A stretch of DNA of 64,000 nt from NCBI GenBank assembly GCA_011799875.1, contig CM022300.1, positions 233,873,016 through 233,937,015 of the forward strand, given 5' to 3'. Below the pieces are notes generated by a model that saw only the letters and a list, made by a program, of their open reading frames with translations, was not told the origin of the DNA and ran no database searches. This stretch comes from Thinopyrum elongatum (Eukaryota > Streptophyta > Magnoliopsida > Poales > Poaceae). How positions within the stretch are numbered: position 1 is the stretch's first letter; each line of letters starts with the position of its first letter. Below are positions 46,051 through 57,200 of this stretch, one piece after another. A program made the position numbers and the translations under genes.

Positions 46051-46240
46051 GGCGTACCGCAGAACGAAGGAAACAGACTTCTGTTCGAGTTCCTACGGTC
46101 GAAATGGGGTGCTGCTGATCAGGAGGGGTGTGGCGTACCGCAAAACGGAGGAAACGGACTTGTGTTGGAGCGCCTACGGTCGAAATGGGGTCCTATTCAT
46201 CGTGAGGGGTGTGGCGTACCGCAAAACGGGAATCCATGGG
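46051..46240 (+). repeat. Tandem repeat, about 81 bp, about 2.5 copies (copy B)
   Basis: Units start GCGTACCGC at 46051, 46131 and 46212. Homologous to 4581-4815. Confidence 0.7.
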
Positions 46241-46614
46241 CTACTGTTCATCCACCATCTGCTGCCTCGCTCCAGCCTCCACGGGCTACTATTGATCCAC
46301 CGTCGACTTCCTCCAGCCTCCACCAGCTACTGTTCATCCACGACGATTGTTCATCCAGCCTCCACGGGGTCCTGTTCATCCACCCCCAACCGGCTGGGGT
46401 GCGGCGGCCTCCTCGGGGTCATGTTCATGCAGCGGCAACCGCCTACTACCACGGGGTCATATTCATCCAACCCCCACCAGGAACTATTCATTGACAGCCA
46501 ACCAACCGGCTCGACTCACCACATCTCAACTCGTCTATGTACCACGCGCACTGTAGCAACGATCACTGTTCATCGAGAGGCAACCCAACAATAGGTAGCT
46601 ACATCTCGCACGGG

Positions 46615-46770
46615 GGCTCGATCGGGTTCAGTAAGCAGCTGCAGCGAAGGAATCGCTCGATCGGGTTCAGTCAGCAGCGAATGAATCGCTCGGGTTCAGT
46701 TAACAGCCAAGGGATCGTTCGCTCGGGTTCAGTAACATAGCTAGTGCAATCGCTTGGGTTCAGGTTACCA
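46615..46770 (+). repeat. TCGGGTTCAGT subterminal repeats (copy B)
   Basis: Four to five irregular units, homologous to 5186-5330. Confidence 0.6.
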
Positions 46771-47089
46771 ACGCCTCACACACACACACGTACACGAGAG
46801 AAACGTGCAAACCATAGTGCATCGCTCGGCCCCGACCACCCACCGTAACCGGGAACTCCCCGAAATTTTCCTCGCCCTTGCTTCTACCATGATTTTTTCC
46901 ATCATGGACGGCCCAAAGAATGTCATGCAGGTGCGTCCCCGGCGTGCCCAGGACGAAAAGCCCATTTTTGTCATGATTTTCTGTCATTGAAGTAGGAGCC
47001 CACCACATCTATGATGATATGTGGTTTTGTCACAATTATCGTCATAGAAGTGTCATAAGCATGACAGAAAAAAAATTCGTTCGCGCCTA

Positions 47090-47120
47090 AATGTCACAGA
47101 TGTGTCTTTTTTTTGTAGTG
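47090..47120 (+). repeat. CACTA-like terminal inverted repeat end, copy B
   Basis: Ends TCTTTTTTTTGTAGTG. The minus strand begins CACTACAAAAAAAAG. Confidence 0.6.
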
Positions 47121-47310
47121 TTTACTAACATGGTTGTGTGGCTTATGGGCCCACGTCGCCATTGGGTGGTATTAGGATCTTTTATTCCTGGTCTTTACTC
47201 TGCGACTCTGATCTCTCTTCTACTCGGGTTAAATGATTTTCCTAACTCTAACTCTAGGTTCTCGTAACTACCTCTTCCCGGAGAGCCCCTCATTCCAGAT
47301 GATCGCTTAG
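47121..47310. repeat. Left part of unclassified repeat X, split by Tat-2
   Basis: This sequence continues at 59054 after removal of Tat-2 and one copy of CTTAG. No coding capacity is seen here. Confidence 0.5.
47306..47310. repeat. Target site duplication CTTAG (left)
   Basis: CTTAG stands directly before the left LTR and again directly after the right LTR at 59054-59058. Confidence 0.85.
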
Positions 47311-47906
47311 TGACGATGACATGTACCTAGGGTAGGGTAATAGGCCTGACCTAGACACCCTTCCCCGAGGACACTGCTCTAAAGCCAAGGGCATTCAAAG
47401 GATAGCATCATCTACCGACTGAAATCACCACAGGGTGCAATCCACTCGACCAACAGTTCACTCGGATAACCCAATTCCATTCGACCGGGGTGTACTCACT
47501 CGACCACATCAGAAACCACTCAGAAGACAGAAGGTTTAAAGTCACTCAGGATGGCAACGGTCAGGCGTTCACTCCGTAGTCTTAATGATCATTTATTTGC
47601 CTTTATTGCTGGCGTTATCAGTAACGTCCTGTCTTTATGGACATTGAACCCCTTGTAACGTGGGACGGTTGGGGTCCTGGCGCACTCTATATAAGCCACC
47701 CCCCTCCACTGGCACAAGGGTTTGCAACCCCTGTAACTTCACGCATAATCCAATTGACCTAGCCTCCGGGCACCGAGATGTAGGGTTGTTACTTCCTCCG
47801 AGAAGGGCCTGAACTCGTAAATCTTGCGTGCACAACCTCATCGTAGCTAGGATCTTGCCTCCTCATACCTACCCCCTATTCTACTGTCAGACTTAGAACC
47901 ACGACA
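47311..47906 (+). repeat. Tat-2 5' LTR
   Basis: Starts TGACGATGACATG and ends ACCACGACA, 596 bp. A TATA box is at 47688-47694. Confidence 0.95.
47688..47694 (+). promoter_or_regulatory. TATA box in the Tat-2 5' LTR
   Basis: CTCTATATAAGCC, repeated at the same place in the 3' LTR (58835-58841). It is the probable promoter of the element RNA. Confidence 0.65.
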
Positions 47907-47925
47907 GTTGGCAGAGTCCATCCAG
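47907..47925 (+). other. Tat-2 primer binding site (candidate)
   Basis: GTTGGCAGAGTCCATCC follows the LTR directly. It occupies the right place and starts TTGGC like the Tat-1 site. The tRNA is not assigned. Confidence 0.4.
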
Positions 47926-47955
47926 CCATCCCAATCGGAAGCTGGACGAGGTTTG

Positions 47956-49709
47956 ATGCAGATCCGGGCTCTGCTCCGGGCGGCAGGAGAGCAAAACACT
48001 GCAGTATCTCAGTCGCGTAACAGAATCCATAGTAGATCTATGGTGGCTGACACAGTTCAATCGGCTCACAGCCCAAGATCGCCTCCGCGGCATGAGGGGC
48101 GGGTGCATCACCAAGATCAGCACTTGGGTCGGAACCACGAGCAGTACGATCATCGGCTCGGCCGTAATGACCGCTGTCGAGCGTCTACGCCCCCTCCGAG
48201 AAGTGGATCATATGTGCCCCGGCACTATGATGACAGGCGCCCGTACAGCGGAGAGCGAAGGACGCCGGTCGACCCAAGAGAGCCAGGGTTTGATGCGAGG
48301 TCAATTTTGGTGCAAGGTTTGGTTGACAGGAACCGAGCACACAGAGAGGGGCAAGGCAGAGATCGCCCGAGTGGAAGCAGAATACATGTTTCGGGTCCCG
48401 AGTGTTTTAGCAGAGCCATCAGGGCCGCTGAGATACCCCCAACTTCAGGTTGGCGACTGGGGTTAGTAAGTTCACCGGTGAGTCGAAGCCTGACACTTGG
48501 CTGGAAGATTACCGAGTGGCTGTTCAGATCGGTGGTGGAAATGATGAGGTAGCTATGAAACATCTTCCTCTCATGCTGGAAGGATCGGCTAGAGCATGGC
48601 TGAATCAGTTGGCTCCAGGCAGTATATTCAGCTGGGAAGAGTTAACCCGAGTGTTTGTCAGGACATTCGAGGGCACATGCAAACGACCTACGGGGTTGAC
48701 GGAATTGCAACATTGTGTATAGAAGCCGAATGAAACTCTGAGGGATTACATCCAAAGATGGACCACTTTACACAACACAGTAGAAAATGTATCCCAACAC
48801 CAAGCAGTTTGTGCCTTCAAGGAGGGCGTTCGTTATCGAGAGCTTAACCTGAAATTCGGTCGGACAGGAGATATGTCTCTGACCCGAATGATGGAAATAG
48901 CCACCCGGTATGCTAATGGTGAAGAAGAGGATCGACTCCGCAGTGGAAAGGGCAAACCAGTCGCCCAAGACACCGAAGGGGGTCGGAAGCAAAAACGCAA
49001 AGCCGAGCCAGCAGGTCCAGGTGAAGCTGCAGTTGTAACTCAAGGAAAATTCAAGGGAAAGCCCAAAGGACCCTGGATCCCCAAAAAGGTGAAAGATCAG
49101 GCAGGGAATGATGTGTTGGACTTGCCATGTCACATTCACACCAAGAAGGATGAAGAGGGTAATCTGATTTATCCCAAACATACCACTCGACAATGTCGGC
49201 TCCTGATCCAGCAGTTCCGAGAGAAACAGCCTAATGAAAAGGAAAAAGAGTCTGACAAGGATGGTGACAAGGAAGAAGATGATGACGGTTTCCCTAACGT
49301 CAATTCCACTTTGATGATTTTTGCTGACATTGAAAGTAAAAGTCGACTGAAAGTCATCAACAGAGAGGTAAACATGGTTGCTCCGGCAACGACGACATAT
49401 TTGAAATGGTCAAAGACTCCCATCACATTCGACCAATCTGACCACCCACCGCACGTCGCCACCCCCAAGAGGCAAGCGTTGGCGGTCGACCCAGTCGTTA
49501 GGGGCACCCGACTGACCAAAGTCTTGATGGATGGTGGCAGCGGCTTGAACATTTTGTATGCTGAGACCCTTCGTGGGATGGGCATTCCGATGTCCAAGCT
49601 CAGTGAGAGCAACATGCGGTTCCACGGTGTCATTCCAGGGAAGAAAGCTGATTCACTCGGCCAGATCACTCTTGACGTGGTTTTCGGTGACTCAAAGAAT
49701 TACCGTTAG
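47956..49709 (+). pseudogene. Tat-2 gag and protease (broken)
   Basis: ATG 47956 is the first in-frame start after the primer site. The N-terminal part is basic and low-complexity. A one-base insertion in a C-run near 48435 shifts to the capsid-like gag domain (KFTGESKPDTWLEDYRVAV, GSARAWLNQLAPGS, WEELTRVFVRTFEGT). TAG at 48720-48722 breaks it just before KPNETLRDYIQRW. A Cys/His segment (LPCHIHTKKDE, HTTRQCRLL, about 49120-49200) is the zinc-knuckle equivalent. The aspartic protease motif VLMDGGSGLNILY lies near 49525-49560, and TAG 49707-49709 ends the frame. Confidence 0.8.
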
Positions 49710-52249
49710 GAGAAGTTGACATTTGAAGTTGTGGATTTTCACAGTGCCTATCATGCTATTCTGGGCAGAACTGCATATGCCCATTTCATGGCTCGACCGT
49801 GTTATGTGTACCTCAAGCTGAAGATGCCTAGCCCCAGGGGCGTGATCACAGTCACTGGTAATCGGCAACGAACAGAAGAGTGCCTCCAGAAGGGCTCTAA
49901 GATAGCCGATGAACAGATGGCAGCAATAGAAATGGAAGAATATAAGAAGACTACAGATCCGAGTGATTTGTTGCGCGCTAAGAAGCCTGCTTCAGAGTCT
50001 GCATTTCAGTCGTCCGGTGAAACAAAGCCTGTTCACATTCACCCGACCGATCCCAGTGCTGCTCCGACTCATATCTCAACAACACTCGACAGCAAATAGG
50101 AAGAAGCGCTCATCCAGTTCCTCCGTGAGAACTGGGACATCTTCACATGGAAGCCGTCTGACATGCCGGGTGTACCCAGGGGACTGGCTGAGCACCGTTT
50201 GCGAGTCGATCCAAAGGCAAAACCCGTGAAAGAGCATCTCCGTCGGTTCGCTGCGGAGAAGAGAAAGGCAATCGGCGAAGAGGTGGCTCGGCTTTTGGCA
50301 GCTGAGTTCATCCGCGAAATTTACCACTCCGAGTGGCTCGCCAATGTTGTCATGGTTCCCAAGAAGGACGATTCACTTCGTATGTGCATTGATTTCAAGC
50401 ATATCAATCGGGCCTGCCCGAAAGATCATTTTCCTCTCCCCCGCATCGATCAGATAGTCGACTCGACTGCGGGATGTGAGCGATTGTCCTTCCTGGATGC
50501 ATATTCCGGGTACCATCAGATCCGACTGTATGGACCTGATGAAATAAAAACAGCTTTTATCACCCCATTCGGGTGCTTTTGCTACATCACCATGCCCTTT
50601 GGTCTCAAGAATGCTGGTGCCACATTCATGCACATGATACAGAAGTGTCTGCTAGCTCAAATCAGTCGGAATGTGGAAGCATACATGGATGACATCGTGG
50701 TTAAGTCGCGCAAAGGTTCCGACCTGCTGACTGACCTTGCCGAAACCTTTGCCAATTTGAGAAGATATGATATCAAGCTTAATCCGTCGAAGTGTACATT
50801 TGGAGTTCCAGGTGGAAAGTTACTCGGTTTCCTCGTTTCCGAACATGGGATCGATGCAAACCCAGAGAAAGTTGGTGCAATCCTCTGAATGAAATGCCCT
50901 GTGCGTGTACACGACGTTCAGAAACTTACTGGTTGTTTGGCCGCTTTGAGTCGATTCATTTCTCGTCTCGGCGAAAAGGCATTACCTCTTTACCGACTGA
51001 TGAAGAAATCTGATATGTTCGAGTGGACTCCGGAAGCTGACGCAGCGTTTACAGAGCTCAAAGCCCTGCTTTCCACCCAGCCGGTGCTTGCTGCTCCAAT
51101 CAGCAAAGAGCCTTTACTGCTTTATATAGCAGCCACTGGACAGGTTGTCAGTACAGTACTCACAGTCGAGCGGGAAGAAGAAGGTAAAACCTACAAGGTT
51201 CAACGCCCAGTGTACTATATTTCTGAAGTCTTAACCCCATCCAAGCAGAGATATCCACATTATCAGAAGCTTGTCTATGGAATTTACTTGACCGCAAAGA
51301 ATGTTGCACATTACTTCTCAGATCATTCAATTACAGTCATCAGCGATGCTCCGTTGTCAGAAATTTTGAACAACAGAGATGCAACTGGTCGAGTGGCAAA
51401 GTGGGCGATTGAACTCCTTCCGCTGGATATCAAGTTTGAGGCAAAGAAAGCGATCAAATCTCAAGCAATAGCAGATTTCCTCGTCGAGTGGATTGAACAG
51501 TAGTTACCGACCCAGATACAGTCGGAACATTGGACTATGTTCTTCGACGGGTCCAAGATGTTGAATGGTTCAGGCGCTGGAGTAGTCCTGGCATCTCCAC
51601 GAGGCGACAACCTCAGATATGTTCTCCAGATTCACTTTGATTTCTCCAACAATGAAGTTGAATATGAGGCACTCCTGTACGGGTTGCGTATGGCCATTTC
51701 ACTCGGCGTCCGCCGCCTAATGGTTTACGGTGACTCAGATTTAGTGGTTAATCAAGTGATGAAGGAGTGGGACGTCAGGAGCCAAGCTATGACTGGTTAT
51801 TGCAATGCGGTGAGAAAGTTAGAAAAGAAGTTTGAAGGGCTAGAGCTCCACCATATACCCCGACTGTAGAATCAAGCAGCTGATGACTTGGCGAAAATAG
51901 GTTCCAAGCGGGAGCCTATTCCCAGCAATGTGTTTTTGGAGCATATTCATTCACCATCAGTTCAAGAAGATCCCTTCACTGAAGAGCCCCCACAGCCTAA
52001 AAGTTCCACTGATCCGACTGAAGTTGAAATCCCAATTGTGGTCGACTTGATCATGGAAGTTTTGATCGTTATTCCTGATTGGACAATGCCGTATATCGCA
52101 TATATTCTCACGAAAGAGCTTCCAGAGGATGAAGAAGAGGCTCGCCAGATTGTCCGTCGATCCAAAGCCTTCACAGTAATGGGGGGCAACTCTATAGAGA
52201 AAGTGTCACTGGGGTCGTTCAGAAATGCATCACTCCGGAAGAAGGCCGA
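49710..52249 (+). pseudogene. Tat-2 reverse transcriptase, RNase H and archaeal-type RNase H (stops)
   Basis: A linker with HAILGRTAYAHFMARPC leads to TAG 50097-50099. RT follows (VVMVPKKDDSLRMCIDFKH, FLDAYSGYHQIRLYG, TMPFGLKNAGATF, YMDDIVV at 50682-50702) up to TGA 50886-50888. RNase H is at about 51040-51450 (EPLLLYIAATGQVVS, RPVYYISEVL, YFSDHSITVISD). TAG 51501-51503 precedes the second RNase H (MFFDGSKMLNGSGAG from 51537, NNEVEYEAL, YGDSDLVV), which TAG 51867-51869 cuts before NQAADDLAK. All acidic active-site residues of both domains are readable. A frameshift near 52185 precedes the integrase frame. Confidence 0.85.
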
Positions 52250-53311
52250 ATGATCCTCAATGATATTCACTCGGGGACCTGTGGTCACCAGGCGTCTTCT
52301 CGGGCCATCGTGGCCAAAGTGTATCGAGCAGGGTTTTATTGGCCGCGGCCAAATGAGATGGCAAAGGAAATAATTGACAAATGTGAGGGCTGTCAATTCT
52401 ACTCCAACATGTCCCACAAACCTGCTTCAGCCTTGAAGACCATTCCACTCGTCTGGCCATTTGCTGTTTGGGGTTTAGATATGGTAGGACCTCTGAAGAC
52501 TGGCAGGAGTGGTTTCACCCATGTGCTTGTAGCAGTCGACAAGTTCACTAAATGGATCGAAGCTAAACCTATCAAAAACCTGGATGCAAGTACTGCTATC
52601 AGCTTCATCAGAGGGTTAACATTTAGGTATGGAGTTCCACACAGCATCATCACGGATAATGGGTCGAACTTTGATTCTGATGAGTTCCAAGCTTTCTGTG
52701 CGTCCCAAGGTACTCGGGTCGACTATGCTTCAGTCGCCCACCCTCAGTCGAATGGACAAGCAGAAAGAGCGAACGGTTTGATTCTCAAAGGGCTGAAACC
52801 TCGATTGATGCGCGACCTCAAGCATGCGGCCGGCGCTTTGGTAGATGAGCTACCGTCAGTCCTTTGGGGATTAAGAACAACACCAAATCGGTCGACTGGT
52901 CGAACCCCCTTCTTCATGGTCTATGGGGCTGAGGCTGTGCTGCCGAGTGGCTTGCTTCACAATGCACCCCGAGTAGAACTTTTTTCAGAAGCCGAAGCAG
53001 AACGAGCTCGAGAAGATGCTATTGATCTTCTGGAAGAAGAAAGAGAGATGGCCTTGATCCGATCGACCATTTGTCAGCAAGACCTTCGTCAATTATATGC
53101 CAGAAATGTGAAGGGTCGAGCATTTCAGGAAGGGGACCTTGTGCTCCGAGTGGACCAGCAACAGCCTCACAAACTTGCCCCCTCTTGGGAAGGTCCCTTC
53201 ATCGTCACCAAGGTGCTCCACAACGGAGCGTATCACCTCTACAATGTGGAGCATAATAAAGATGAGCCACGCACTTGGAATGCGGAGCTACTCCACCGTT
53301 TTTATACTTAA
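52250..53311 (+). CDS. Tat-2 integrase (complete motifs)
   Basis: 353 open codons to TAA 53309-53311. The zinc domain is intact (H7, H13, C45, C48). The catalytic triad is D77 (VWGLDMVGP), D136 (IITDNGSNF) and E172 (NGQAERANG), with 35 residues between the second Asp and the Glu. The C-terminal part has LRTTPNRSTGRTPFFMVYG and ends with the KLAPSWEGPFIVTKV and LLHRFYT segments typical of gypsy integrases. It would insert element cDNA into the genome. The Met at 52250 is only the first Met after an upstream frameshift near 52185; in the intact element this is part of the gag-pol polyprotein. Confidence 0.9.
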   Translation: MILNDIHSGTCGHQASSRAIVAKVYRAGFYWPRPNEMAKEIIDKCEGCQFYSNMSHKPASALKTIPLVWPFAVWGLDMVGPLKTGRSGFTHVLVAVDKFTKWIEAKPIKNLDASTAISFIRGLTFRYGVPHSIITDNGSNFDSDEFQAFCASQGTRVDYASVAHPQSNGQAERANGLILKGLKPRLMRDLKHAAGALVDELPSVLWGLRTTPNRSTGRTPFFMVYGAEAVLPSGLLHNAPRVELFSEAEAERAREDAIDLLEEEREMALIRSTICQQDLRQLYARNVKGRAFQEGDLVLRVDQQQPHKLAPSWEGPFIVTKVLHNGAYHLYNVEHNKDEPRTWNAELLHRFYT

Positions 53312-53424
53312 GTGTTCAGACTGATGAGATGTAATAAAGAGTACCTTTCAGTTCATTTATCAAAGACATGGTTTTATAGTCTCCTAAATGATTGTTGTTA
53401 CTAATACATGTGTCCAAAATCCCC

Positions 53425-53975
53425 CAGTGGATGGCTTAGCCGCAAATCCTATTCGCCTAAGTTCAAAAAAAATCCTACCGAGTGATGAGCAACCCTCTCA
53501 CTCGGGGGCTTAGCTGCAGTCCTGTACTCGCCTAAGAAATCCCACCAAGTGAAGAGCAACCCTCTCACTCGGGGACTTAGCTGCAGTCCTGTACTCGCCT
53601 AAGTTTAAAAAATCCTACCGAGTGATGAGCAACCCTCTCACTCGGGGGCTTAGCTGCAGTCCTGTACTCGCCTAAGTTTGTAAAATCCTACCGAGTGATG
53701 AGCAACCCTCTCACTCGGGGGCTTAGCTGCAGTCCTGTACTCGCCTAAGTTTATAAAATCCTACCGAGTGATGAGCAACCCTCTCACTCGGGGGCTTAGC
53801 TGCAGTCCTGTACTCGCCTAAGTTTGTAAAATCCTACCGAGTGATGAGCAATCCTCTCACTCGGAGGCTTAGCTGCAGTCCTGTACCCGCCTAAGTTTAA
53901 AAAAGTCCTACCAAGTGATGAGCAACCCTCTCACTCGGGGGCTTAGCTGCGGTCCTGTACTCGCCTAAGTGTAAA
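53425..53975 (+). repeat. 73-bp minisatellite, about 7 copies, in Tat-2
   Basis: Units contain CCTACCGAGTGATGAGCAAC, CCTCTCACTCGGGGGCTTAG and CTGCAGTCCTGTACTCGCCT, then a T/A-rich linker of variable length. Seven near-identical units run from about 53473 to 53975, after one decayed unit from 53425. It lies just after pol, in the 3' untranslated part. Confidence 0.9.
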
Positions 53976-54235
53976 ACACGCTCCATCCTGATCTGCAAGG
54001 ATGACGAGGTGCAGGTCGTCCGCGATCCTCTCCTCAGAACTGCATCACAAGAACAAAAGTCTGTTCCGAGTGAAGATACAAGTTCCACTCGGAAATAAAA
54101 ACAAGCATATTTAAGGGGAAACTAAGTTTGGACGAAGGAGTTTAAAGTACTCGGGCATCAGGCCCGAAGGAGTTTAACGGTTACAAAATCACTTGGCATA
54201 CCGAGGCAAATTGAATCGGATCATAAAAGTTTTGT

Positions 54236-57200
54236 TCACTCCGCAAGAGGGCTAGCAGGCTCGATGAACTCGTCCAGATCGATTCCATCTGCAATTCGAG
54301 TAGCAGCAGCAATAAAGGTCTCCATGAAAGACTGGAAGTCAAGTTTCTTGGTATTGGCAACCTTGATTGCTGCTAGCTTCTCTTCTCTGGCTTCCTTGCA
54401 GTGAACACGAACCAAGGACAGAGCTACGTCAGCACCGCATCGAGCAGAGGACTTCTTCCATTCCTGCACTCGACCAGGAATCTCGTTGAGTCGAGTCATC
54501 AGAGACTCGAGGTCATTTTGGAGCGTTTCCCTTGGCCAGAGCGCTGTGTCGATCCGCGACACCGCAACCTTGAGTCGAGCAAGGTAATCCATGGCGCTAG
54601 CAAGGCGAGACTCCAGTCGGAGCACGTTCATGGCAGCTTCATCTTTAACAGGGGAGTTGATGGGGTCCAAGCTCGTCTCGACTCGCCCAGTCTCTTCCTC
54701 GAAGTCTTGACAGAATTCTGCACTCGCAGAGAAATAATGAGTCGACAGCAGTATGATGAGTCAACGAAAGCAAACCAATCGGACAGAGAAAAGTACCTTC
54801 AAGCATGAGGAATAATTTTTTGGTGAGTCCTCCCAGATAGTTCTCCAGCTCGTCCCTCCTGCGGGTGATGTCTTCCACTTTGTCGGTCAGGGTCCATTTG
54901 TCCTTCTTCAGATGAGTCACCTCTTTGTTGGCTTCATCAAGAGCAGCCTTCAGCTTGGTATTCTCTTCCTCCAACTTTCCGACTGAGGCCATCTTTTGGT
55001 CGGCAACTGCCGTTTTGTCTTTGGTGGTTTTCTTCGCAGCCGCAAGGTCAAGGTCCTTCTTCTCCAAAGCCTGTCTCATTGTTTCTAGAAAGAATAACAT
55101 TCGAATCAGAAAAAGGAGGAGAAAAGATGGCAAGAGAACCAGTTGACAAGCTTTCCTTACCAGCAGCGTCATCCTTAGCCTTCTGCAAGTTATTTTGAGC
55201 CAACTCTAGATCAAGATTGAGCTGGATTTGCTTCTGCTCCAAGTCAGCGAACTGGGCTCCAAGATCACAAGATTTCTGTGTTCAGAAGATAGTCAGTCGG
55301 CAGACACAAAGATTGGTTGCTTCCGAGCAATAAAGTAGCAAGTTCAAATAGTTCTAAGACTACTGCCGAATCAAACATTCGACAATAGTCTCGGGGACTA
55401 CACCCAGTGGGTGCACTCAGCGTGCCCCCACTGGTCCGACTTTTTCAATCGACTTGGTCCGTCCAGTCAAGAAAAAAAAAGTTCTGTTCAAAGACCCCCG
55501 CCGAATCAAACATTCGACGGCGGTCTCGGGGACTACACCCAGTGGGTGCACTCAGCGTGCCCCCACTGGTTCAGAGATTCAATCAACACAACCTAGTCGA
55601 CTCAAGTGGAAAAACTACTCAACAGAAATTAAAACACCCAGTGGGTGTACAGACCGACAATGGGTGTGCAATTAAGGTTCCAAAACGCTCATCCACGGAC
55701 GTCTTGAGGATAAAGCAGCAGTTTCTAAATATCATATCCTAACAAAACAAGCGTCAAGATGGAGTTCAGTCGGAAGTAAGCTAACCTGGACATTGGCCTG
55801 AAGTGCTGAGCTGGCATCATAGGCAGCTTGACTGGTCTCGCGCACCACTTTCATCTGCTCCATCATAATGCCTGCCTGGCGTATAGCTTCCTTGGCAGCA
55901 CTCACTTGGTCTTCTGGGACGTGATGGGCGGTGAAAAGTGGAGTCGGTGTACCAGTTGCAGTAGCTTGAGAGCTTGAGGCATGAAGTTGCACAGATGAAG
56001 CAAGGGCCTGCACAGTCGACGTTGAAGGACGACCACTCGACAAGGGATTCGCAAAAGTAACAGAGGCACGGTTGAAGTCCCCGGATTGCTGGATAGCTGG
56101 TTCCGTCACCGGCGTCGACTGAGGCGTCTTGCTAGCTGGTACCTTTTTGACCGAGGTCCTGCTCCTCTTTCCCACGAGCTTCTGTGGCTCATCTTCATTG
56201 TCGTCTTCAAGTTCAATAACATTTTGCGGAGTTGCAAAAGAATTGACCACAAGAGTTCAGTCGACTGTAGAATCGGCTAGCAAAGAAAAGACGAGATAAC
56301 AGGGGTCATACCCGCTTTGGATGTGACCGCGTCCTCCATCTCCTCGTCACCATCATCTTTGTAAGCAGAAGTCCCGGAGGTAGCAGCGCTGCAAATCTCA
56401 AGGCTCACTCGGTCAAGCAAGTGAATGGGTCGACAACTGATATAAGATTCTTGGAGCAAAGGGTGAAAACGAAACACTTACGCAGAGGCGACGGGAACGT
56501 TAACCTTGATCTTGGACAAGGCCTTCCGTGGCTTTGACGGCGCGGTCTTGAGCTGCTTCGGAGCCTTCTCAGTCGGCACCGGAGAAGATGTCCGAGTGCG
56601 CTTTGAAGTCTGTCCAGTCGGTGCTGCCACTTTACCCCGGATACTTGCTGGGTCGTGCTTATGCTTGGAACGCTTTTCCACGCGAGGTGGAGAATCGACC
56701 TCCTCACCACTGCTCGAGTTTTCGTGCTCTTCATCACTCTCGCCATCAGAGTTCCAGTCGCCGCTGTCGCCTCCGCTCTCTTCTCCTTCCTGGATCTGCT
56801 CCCCGTTGGGCATCGAGTACATCTCAGTATATATCTGCGAAGCAAAGAATTGAACAAGCATCAGTCGGTTCCAAAGACAGTTTACAAATTAGAGTAAAAG
56901 TCACTCGGCATCGAAGGTCAGACCTTGTCTGGTTCGTTGTCAGCGTCGAGTGGCGGAATTCTCCTGGACCCCCTGGGGTTGTCTTTGTTTCCAGTGATGC
57001 CCTGCAGCCACTGCGCCACCGTCTCCTCGGCAACTTCCTCCGGGTGGATCCGAGTGGTATCATCGGCACCCGAGTACATCCACATAGGACGATCGCGGGC
57101 CTGGAGCGGCTGGATGCGGCAAGTGAGAAACACCTCTAGCAAATCCATGTCGGTCACACCATCGCGGACAAGTTGGATTACTCGTTCATCCAACATAGTC

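Larger units (their letters stand above)
43540..47120 (+). mobile_element. CACTA-like transposon terminal region, copy B
   Basis: Same module order as copy A: GC-rich modules (about 43575, 44470, 45100), the CTGACAGCTGGGACCC repeats, the 81-bp repeats, the TGTTCATCC/CAGCCTCCAC stretch, the TCGGGTTCAGT repeats, then a 370-bp terminal block ending GTAGTG at 47120. Identity to copy A is highest in the last 370 bases. The left end is approximate and no transposase is visible. It starts about 70 bases after the F-box pseudogene, much as copy A starts just after the exonuclease pseudogene. Confidence 0.6.

Noticed and set aside
48225..50633. Minus-strand ORFs opposite Tat-2 gag-pol (e.g. 49669-49169)
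   Set aside because: Shadows of the plus-strand gag-pol; no motif of their own.
53425..53975. Array of regular repeats that might suggest CRISPR
   Set aside because: The 73-bp units are repeated whole with no unique spacers, there are no cas genes, and the setting is a plant retrotransposon. It is a minisatellite.
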